Position numbers and translations under genes: made by a program. From positions 186,001-250,000 of the forward strand of contig NZ_CP075379.1 in the NCBI RefSeq assembly GCF_023035875.1: a stretch of DNA of 64,000 nucleotides. The letters are read 5' to 3'. This document shows positions 58,417-64,000 of the stretch, piece after piece. The DNA comes from Borrelia puertoricensis. Its GTDB lineage: Bacteria > Spirochaetota > Spirochaetia > Borreliales > Borreliaceae. How positions within the stretch are numbered: the stretch's first letter is position 1; each line of letters starts with the position of its first letter. Under the pieces are notes generated by a model. It was given only the letters and a program-made list of their open reading frames with translations, was not told the origin of the DNA and did no database searches.

Positions 58417-58473
58417 CTCTAATATACAAAACAATTTCATATACTTTAATGTTTAAATTCAGGAGAATATTCG

Positions 58474-58890
58474 ATGAATAGCAAATACAATCTAAATAGT
58501 CAAATAACATTGTTTAAAGGAATAATTAAAAAATTCATAAAGAAAAGATGTAAAAAAATTTTCATCTCAAAAAGATTCACAAATAAAATTAAAGAATTAA
58601 TCAAAATTTTTAATTTATATAGCACAAATCATATAATCTTAAACGAACAAAAAGGCAATGGTCACAATTGGCAAAAATTTATAACTCATAATCTTATCCC
58701 CCTGATAGCAAAAGATTTATTAATGAATAAGAATCTATACTACAAAAACAAATATAAAGAGCATATCAATGCTTTAATATCAAATTTCACAAATTTTAAG
58801 ATAATAGATATTGAAATATTAAATGAAAAAAGAGCAATTAATCAGCACAAAAAGACTTCTCTTAAGCTTCCATATTTGGCAATAATTTAA
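58474..58890 (+). CDS. small basic protein of unknown function before glpF
   Basis: The 138-aa product is not recognised. It is strongly basic, with lysine/isoleucine-rich helices (FKGIIKKFIKKRCKKIF near 14-30) and a central NGHNWQKF motif near 62-69. It has no signal peptide or clear membrane segment. A good AGGAG site sits 9 bases before the ATG, and a near-consensus promoter sits upstream. I recall no gene at this place in B. burgdorferi, so it may be specific to relapsing-fever species. It could be a DNA- or RNA-binding protein, but that is only from charge. Confidence 0.6.
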   Translation: MNSKYNLNSQITLFKGIIKKFIKKRCKKIFISKRFTNKIKELIKIFNLYSTNHIILNEQKGNGHNWQKFITHNLIPLIAKDLLMNKNLYYKNKYKEHINALISNFTNFKIIDIEILNEKRAINQHKKTSLKLPYLAII

Positions 58891-59035
58891 AGGATTTAAC
58901 ATAACTAGTACATATTAAAAAAATATTATGAGAGAAAATGAAAACAAAAAATTATAAAAAAATACCATGTAAGTTGAAAAAATTATAAAAAATTAATTTC
59001 AAAATAAATTTTAAGTAATATAAAGGGGTTAAAGT

Positions 59036-59797
59036 ATGATTTATATAAGATTCAAAGAATTTATTGCAGAATTTTTAGGTATACTTATTTTACTGGCACT
59101 TGGAACAGGTTTTGTAGCAATGACAACCTTATTCCGATCAAACCCTTCTGTAACTGGAGAAACAATAAAGGGAGGCTATACAAATATAGTACTTGGCTGG
59201 GGACTTGGTGTAACATTCGGGGTTTATACAACAGCAAGAATTAGTGGTGCACACTTAAATCCTGCCATTAGCATTGAATTAGCTACTATTGGCAGATTTT
59301 CAACAGTAAAACTTTTTCACTACATTTCAGCACAAATACTTGGAACATTTTCTGGGGCTCTAATGACATTAATTGTATTTTACCCCAAATGGATAGAAAT
59401 AAATCCTGAATTTGAAAATACCCAAGGAATCATGTCAAATTTTCCTGCTATTCCTGGGTTTTGGTCTGAATTTATCGACCAAATATTTGGAACATTTTTA
59501 CTGATGTTTTTAGTTTTAGTTATTGGAAAATTTATAAAAAGAGACACTCAAAATCCATTTTTTCCTTTCATTATTGGATCAATAATTTTAGCCATTGGAA
59601 TAAGCTTTGGGGGAATAAATGGTTACTCTATTAATCCAGCAAGGGATTTGGAACCAAGAATATTATTACTACTAGCCGGTTTTAAAAATCACGGTTTTGA
59701 CGAAATTACTGTATTCATCATGCCCATATTAGGTCCAATAATTGGCGCTATCCTAGGTGCTAAAGTTTACGAATTTACCTTAGAAGACAAAAAATGA
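59036..59797 (+). CDS. glpF: glycerol facilitator GlpF
   Basis: GlpF is an aquaglyceroporin that lets glycerol cross the inner membrane. The 253-aa product has six full and two half membrane helices. The first NPA box is in GAHLNPAISIEL (about 77-88) and the second in GYSINPARDLEPR (about 199-211), where the Asp after NPAR marks the glycerol branch. The start has AAGGGG-TTAAA just ahead, almost identical to the leader of glpQ. glpK follows after 55 bases. Confidence 0.95.
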   Translation: MIYIRFKEFIAEFLGILILLALGTGFVAMTTLFRSNPSVTGETIKGGYTNIVLGWGLGVTFGVYTTARISGAHLNPAISIELATIGRFSTVKLFHYISAQILGTFSGALMTLIVFYPKWIEINPEFENTQGIMSNFPAIPGFWSEFIDQIFGTFLLMFLVLVIGKFIKRDTQNPFFPFIIGSIILAIGISFGGINGYSINPARDLEPRILLLLAGFKNHGFDEITVFIMPILGPIIGAILGAKVYEFTLEDKK

Positions 59798-59852
59798 TCC
59801 TAAATACAATTCAAACTAACATTGGTTATGACAATAATGTTAAGGAGGAAAA

Positions 59853-61352
59853 ATGAATATGAAATATATTCTATCTATTGATCAAGGCACAACTAGCTCA
59901 AAAGCAATAATATTTGACAAAAAGGCAAACATAAAAGGATTTGCACAAAAAGAATTTAAACAAATTTATCCATATCCAAGTTGGGTTGAACATAATCCAA
60001 ACGAAATATGGAGTTCGACATTAAGAGTCATGGCAGAAGCTTTAGCAAACGCAAGAACTTTTCCCAATGAAATTGAAGCAATTGGAATTACGAATCAAAG
60101 AGAAACGACAATTATTTGGGATAGGCAAACAGGACATCCAATTTATAACGTAATAGTCTGGCAAGACAGAAGAACAGAACAATTTTGCGATGAATTAAAA
60201 GCAAAAGGACAAAATAAAATTTTTTTAAAAAAAACAGGTCTTATATTAGATGCTTATTTTAGCGGTACAAAAATAAAATGGATATTGGATAATGTTGCAG
60301 GAGCAAGAAAACGAGCAGAAAAGGGAGAATTATGTTTTGGAACAATAGATACTTGGATGGTCTGGAACCTTACTAAAGGAAAAATACATATTACAGATTA
60401 TTCCAATGCATCAAGAACCCTACTCTTAAACATTAAATCACTTAAATGGGACGAAGAACTATTGCAAATATTAGACATCCCAAAATCAATTTTACCTGAA
60501 CTTAAACAAAGTTCCGAAGTTTATGGAAAAACCGACTCCTCTACACTGGGAACAGAAATCACTATTTCAGGAATTGCAGGTGATCAGTTTGCAGCAACAT
60601 TTGGACAAGCATGTCTTCAAAAAGGAATGGCTAAAAATACCTATGGAACTGGCTGCTTTGTTACTGTTAACATAGGAAAAAACCCTATTATTAATGAACA
60701 ACAAACAATTTTAACCTCAATTGCATGGGGAAGAAAAAATTCAATAACTTATGTTCTTGAGGGAAGTGTTTTCATTGGAGGAGCTGTAATTCAATGGTTA
60801 AGAGATAATCTAGAACTATTTAAAAAAAGTAGTGATGCAGAGGCACTGGCAGCCTCAGTAAATAATAATGGAGGTGTTTATTTTGTACCAGCATTTGTAG
60901 GACTTGGAACACCTCATTGGGATTCCTATTCTAGAGGAACAATTATTGGACTTACAAAAAGCTCAACAAAAGAACACATTACAAGAGCCGCTCTTGAGAG
61001 CATTGCATTGCAAAGCTTTGATGTACTAACTGAAATGCAAAACTCAACTCAAGATTTTGCAATAAAAGAACTAAGGGTTGATGGAAAAGCTAGTCAAAAT
61101 AATCTACTTATGCAATTCCAAGCTGATATTTTACAGTGCAATGTTGTCAGACCAAAAATTACAGAAACTACCGCTCTTGGGTCTGCTTATCTAGCAGGAC
61201 TTGCTGTGGGATATTGGGAAAGTGCTGAAGAGATTACAAATCTTTGGAAATCAGATAAAATATTTGAACCTTCAATGGAAAACAGCAAAAGAGAAGATTT
61301 AATCTATAATTGGCATCAAGCTATTAATAGAGCAAAGGATTGGATTCAATAA
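59853..61352 (+). CDS. glpK: glycerol kinase
   Basis: GlpK phosphorylates glycerol to glycerol-3-phosphate with ATP. The 499-aa product is a FGGY kinase with [16 protein letters not shown] at its start, [24 protein letters not shown] substrate loop (about 75-94), the [10 protein letters not shown] segment and [13 protein letters not shown]. The length is standard. An AAGGAGG site precedes two in-frame ATGs six bases apart (59853 and 59859); the second gives the family-like MKYILS start and a more usual spacing of ten bases. Confidence 0.96.
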   Translation: MNMKYILSIDQGTTSSKAIIFDKKANIKGFAQKEFKQIYPYPSWVEHNPNEIWSSTLRVMAEALANARTFPNEIEAIGITNQRETTIIWDRQTGHPIYNVIVWQDRRTEQFCDELKAKGQNKIFLKKTGLILDAYFSGTKIKWILDNVAGARKRAEKGELCFGTIDTWMVWNLTKGKIHITDYSNASRTLLLNIKSLKWDEELLQILDIPKSILPELKQSSEVYGKTDSSTLGTEITISGIAGDQFAATFGQACLQKGMAKNTYGTGCFVTVNIGKNPIINEQQTILTSIAWGRKNSITYVLEGSVFIGGAVIQWLRDNLELFKKSSDAEALAASVNNNGGVYFVPAFVGLGTPHWDSYSRGTIIGLTKSSTKEHITRAALESIALQSFDVLTEMQNSTQDFAIKELRVDGKASQNNLLMQFQADILQCNVVRPKITETTALGSAYLAGLAVGYWESAEEITNLWKSDKIFEPSMENSKREDLIYNWHQAINRAKDWIQ

Positions 61353-61456
61353 CATTTATATTACTAATTTGTTAAAATCCAAAGACTAATATTTCTTAAA
61401 TTATAAACGTAACATATAAAATTAATATTTGATAAACATAATGGAGATGTTAAATT

Positions 61457-62817
61457 ATGAAGAAATTATTTGATTTTTTAAAACCAGCGCCTCAAATAAA
61501 GAGAGTAAACAAAGAAATAGAAGATTCACTATATAAAAAGTTAAGATTGCAAATCTTTATTTCAATATTTATTGGATATGTTGGTTTCTATTTAACTAGA
61601 AAAATTTTTTCATTTGCTATACCAAAGCTTGAAAAAGAGAGTTTCAATAAAGGCCAATTAGGAATAGCTTTATCTGGAGTTTCAATTGCATATGGATTTT
61701 CTAAATTTATTATGGAAAATATCTCAGCTCGAAGCAATCCTAGATATTTCCTAGCACTAGGACTACTGCTTACAACAATAATTACCTTGTTACTTGGATT
61801 ATTTTCATGGTAATTACTAAACCCCACAACTGCAATAATGCTAATGTTCATTTTGATGTTTGCAAATGGATGGGTTCAAGGCATGGGATGGCCTGCGTGC
61901 GGGAGAACTATGGTTCACTGGTGGGCAAAAAAAGAAAGGGGAATAATTGTAGCTACTTGGAATTTAGCTCACAATATAGGAGGAGCAATTGGAATAATAT
62001 CCACTTGGGCTTTGACTCACTTTAAAGAATGGCAAGCCATATTTTATGTACCAGCAATATTAGTATTAGGAATTGCAATATTTATTCTCATTACACTACG
62101 AGATACACCTCAATCTAGTAGGATTACCACCAATTGAAGAGTATAAAAATGATTATCCTGACGACTATACAGAAGAGGCAGAAAAAGAACTTGGTGCAAA
62201 AGATATATTTATAAAATATATCCTTAACAATAAATTGCTATGGTACATAGCTACTGCTAACGCATTTATATACTTTGTCAGATACGGAGTCCTAGACTGG
62301 GCACCATCATATCTTTCTCAAATAAAAAACTTTTCCATCAAAAATCCAGGATGGGCATATTCCTTTTATGAATTTTCAGCTATCCCTGGAACAATAATTT
62401 GCGGATGGATATCTGATAAAATTTTTAAAGGAAGCAGATCTGAGACTGGAATAATTTTTATGACTGCTGCTCTTATTACAATAATTATATATTGGCAACT
62501 ACCAGAAAATAATCCAACACTTACAACTATTTTTTTAGCAATAATAGGATTTCTAATCTACGGCCCTGTTATGCTCATTGGTCTTCATGCTCTTGATCTT
62601 GCGCCAAAAAGCGGGCACTGCTGCAAGATTTTACAGGATTATTTGGATATATAGGGGGTTCTGTTACTGCTAGCGCTATTACAGGCTCTTTGTACTGTAA
62701 CACTTTAATTGGAATGTTTATTTTTATCTATTAATAACTGCTTGCATATTTTCAATAATATTTATGAGTTTAACACTCAAGCAAGAAAAAAAATTAACAA
62801 TACCAATAAAACAATAA
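61457..62817 (+). pseudogene. glpT: glycerol-3-phosphate transporter GlpT, broken
   Basis: The frame from 61457 reads as the N-terminus of GlpT but stops at TAA 61811-61813, then continues in the same frame as LLNPTTAIMLMFILMFANGW. Further breaks follow. An extra base near 62117 moves the frame before [12 protein letters not shown]. Changes around 62605-62632 return it to the first frame ([10 protein letters not shown]). A further shift near 62715-62727 leads into ITACIFSIIFMSLTL and the natural stop at 62815-62817. With all joined, the length would be about 453 aa, normal for a GlpT/MFS antiporter. One nonsense codon and at least three shifts make sequencing error an unlikely sole cause. Confidence 0.9.
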
Positions 62818-62887
62818 TTATATAAACATGGAAGCTTAATAAGTAAATATATTATAATGTAATCATCACAATATAAGGGGTTAAATA

Positions 62888-63904
62888 ATGAAATTAATTA
62901 AACCAAAATTATTAATGCTTACAATGAATATTTTTCTCATCATTGCCTGTCAGAGTGAAAAAATGAGTATGACAAACAAAAAATCACCATTAATTATAGC
63001 TCACAGAGGTGCTAGTGGATATTTACCAGAACATACCTTAGAAGCTAAAGCATTCGCTTATGCTTTAGGAGCTGATTACCTAGAACAAGACATCGTTTTG
63101 ACAAAAGATAATGTTCCTATTATAATGCATGACCCAGAAATTGATACAACAACAAATGTTGCAAAATTATTTCCTGAAAGAGCTAGAGAAAACGGAAGAT
63201 ACTATTCTGTCGATTTCACACTAGATGAGCTTAAATCACTAAGTCTCAGCGAAAGATTTGATCTAGAAACCAGAAAACCAATATATCCTAACCGTTTTCC
63301 CTTAAACGAATATAACTTTAAAATCCCAACTTTAGAGGAAGAAATACAATTTATACAAGGATTAAACAAAAGTACAGGAAGAAACGTTGGAATTTACCCT
63401 GAGATTAAAAGACCCTTATGGCATAAACAACAAGGTAAAGATATCTCTAAAATTGTAATAGAAATTTTAAATAAGTATGGATATAAGTCAAAAGAAGACA
63501 AAATTTATCTTCAAACATTCGACTTTGACGAATTAAAGAGAATAAGGGAAGAACTTGGATATCAAGGAAAATTAATAATGCTTGTTGGCGAAAATGACTG
63601 GGATGAAGCACCAACAGACTATGAATACATAAAATCACAAGAAGGTATGACAGAGGTTGCAAAATATGCCGATGGAATTGGACCTTGGATACCCCAAATT
63701 ATCATTGATGGAAAAATAACAGAACTCACAAGTTTAGCACACAAATATAACATGGAGGTTCATGCTTACACATTTAGAATTGACTCATTACCTTCATATG
63801 TAAAAGATGCAAATGAGCTATTAGATATATTATTTAATAAAACTAAAATAGATGGCCTATTTACAGATTTTACTGATACAGTAGTGAAGTTTGTAAAACA
63901 ATAA
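62888..63904 (+). CDS. glpQ: glycerophosphodiester phosphodiesterase GlpQ, lipoprotein
   Basis: GlpQ cleaves deacylated phospholipids to glycerol-3-phosphate and an alcohol. The 338-aa product has a signal peptide with lipobox LIIAC (Cys21). The catalytic site is intact: His39-Arg40 in AHRGASGYLPEHT, Glu66 and Asp68 in YLEQDIV, His81-Asp82 in IMHDPE, and Glu in YPEIKRP. Relapsing-fever Borrelia express GlpQ and it is a known serological marker that Lyme-group species lack. A TATAAT at about 62850 may be its own -10 box. Leader AAGGGG-TTAAA is shared with glpF. Confidence 0.95.
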   Translation: MKLIKPKLLMLTMNIFLIIACQSEKMSMTNKKSPLIIAHRGASGYLPEHTLEAKAFAYALGADYLEQDIVLTKDNVPIIMHDPEIDTTTNVAKLFPERARENGRYYSVDFTLDELKSLSLSERFDLETRKPIYPNRFPLNEYNFKIPTLEEEIQFIQGLNKSTGRNVGIYPEIKRPLWHKQQGKDISKIVIEILNKYGYKSKEDKIYLQTFDFDELKRIREELGYQGKLIMLVGENDWDEAPTDYEYIKSQEGMTEVAKYADGIGPWIPQIIIDGKITELTSLAHKYNMEVHAYTFRIDSLPSYVKDANELLDILFNKTKIDGLFTDFTDTVVKFVKQ

Positions 63905-63945
63905 AACTATAACTATAATTTTAATAAGGAGAATATCTGATTTTT

Positions 63946-64000
63946 ATGGGTAAAAATAAAAAAAAAGAATTAAGAGATATTGATAATCAAGGTTTTGACT
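63946..64000 (+). CDS. glpD: glycerol-3-phosphate dehydrogenase, start only
   Basis: Only the first 18 codons are inside the window: MGKNKKKELRDIDNQGFD. The segment LRDI(D/E)NQ-x-FD is that of Borrelia GlpD just before its FAD-binding fold, and the place after glpQ fits. AAGGAGA ends 13 bases before the ATG, a long spacing; no closer in-frame ATG, GTG or TTG is present. GlpD oxidises glycerol-3-phosphate to dihydroxyacetone phosphate at the membrane. Confidence 0.75.
   Translation, partial: MGKNKKKELRDIDNQGFD

Noticed and set aside
61807..62025. Plus-strand ORF in the glpT region as a separate small gene
   Set aside because: It is out of frame with the recognisable transporter sequence on both sides and reads like random residues. 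The glpT remnant explains the region.

Overview
The window is a stretch of the linear chromosome of a Borrelia, most likely a relapsing-fever species. The reasons are the very high A+T content, many lipoproteins with loose Borrelia-type lipoboxes, the spirochaete genes fliG1, lmp1-like TPR genes and hbb, and a gene order that matches, from memory, B. burgdorferi BB0185 to BB0243. The decisive marker is a glpT/glpQ pair between glpK and glpD. As I recall it, relapsing-fever species carry this pair and Lyme-group species do not. No plasmid, prophage, insertion sequence, CRISPR array or rRNA gene is visible. Almost everything is conserved core genome.

Layout. 1-6308: tRNA t6A synthesis (tsaB, tsaE), infC-rpmI-rplT, a membrane protein plus lipoprotein pair, a TatD nuclease and a TPR protein. 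6564-18882: prfA-prmC-rel and a large membrane protein, convergent with ddl and murE; then tRNA-Cys, a TlyC/CorC-like protein and hflK-hflC. 19170-31257: tRNA-Phe with a decayed tRNA copy behind it, a degenerate HD-GYP-like protein, rsmD, galU, an unknown protein, two Lmp1-type TPR genes (the first with about 24 copies of a 12-residue repeat), mutL, a coiled-coil protein and a CAU tRNA. 31260-41971: lipoprotein plus efp, the pstSCAB phosphate transporter, a ZIP transporter, alaS, fliG1, pgl and a frameshifted SIMPL-domain gene. 42052-58251: dus, serS, a lipoprotein, an M16 peptidase, rpmE, rho, bactofilin, hbb, rpsT, a membrane protein, ychF, a TPR/NHL protein, lnt, a TPR-type exported protein and a deoxynucleoside kinase. 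58388-64000: the glycerol region, namely a small unrecognised ORF behind a strong promoter, glpF, glpK, a broken glpT, glpQ and the start of glpD.

Working together. GlpQ releases glycerol-3-phosphate from phosphodiesters, GlpF admits glycerol, GlpK phosphorylates it and GlpD oxidises the product. With glpT broken by one nonsense codon and at least three frame changes, the link from GlpQ to the cytoplasm looks lost in this strain. PrmC methylates the release factor encoded just upstream, and Rel is translationally coupled behind it. The pst operon has a clear sigma-70 promoter.

I did not find a wholly new multi-gene system. The best leads are the unrecognised ORF heading the glp cluster, the solute-binding-protein-like insertion in PstA, the 12-residue repeat array, the degenerate HD-GYP-like protein, and several gene-decay events. 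Family names rest on motifs read by eye. No database search was possible.
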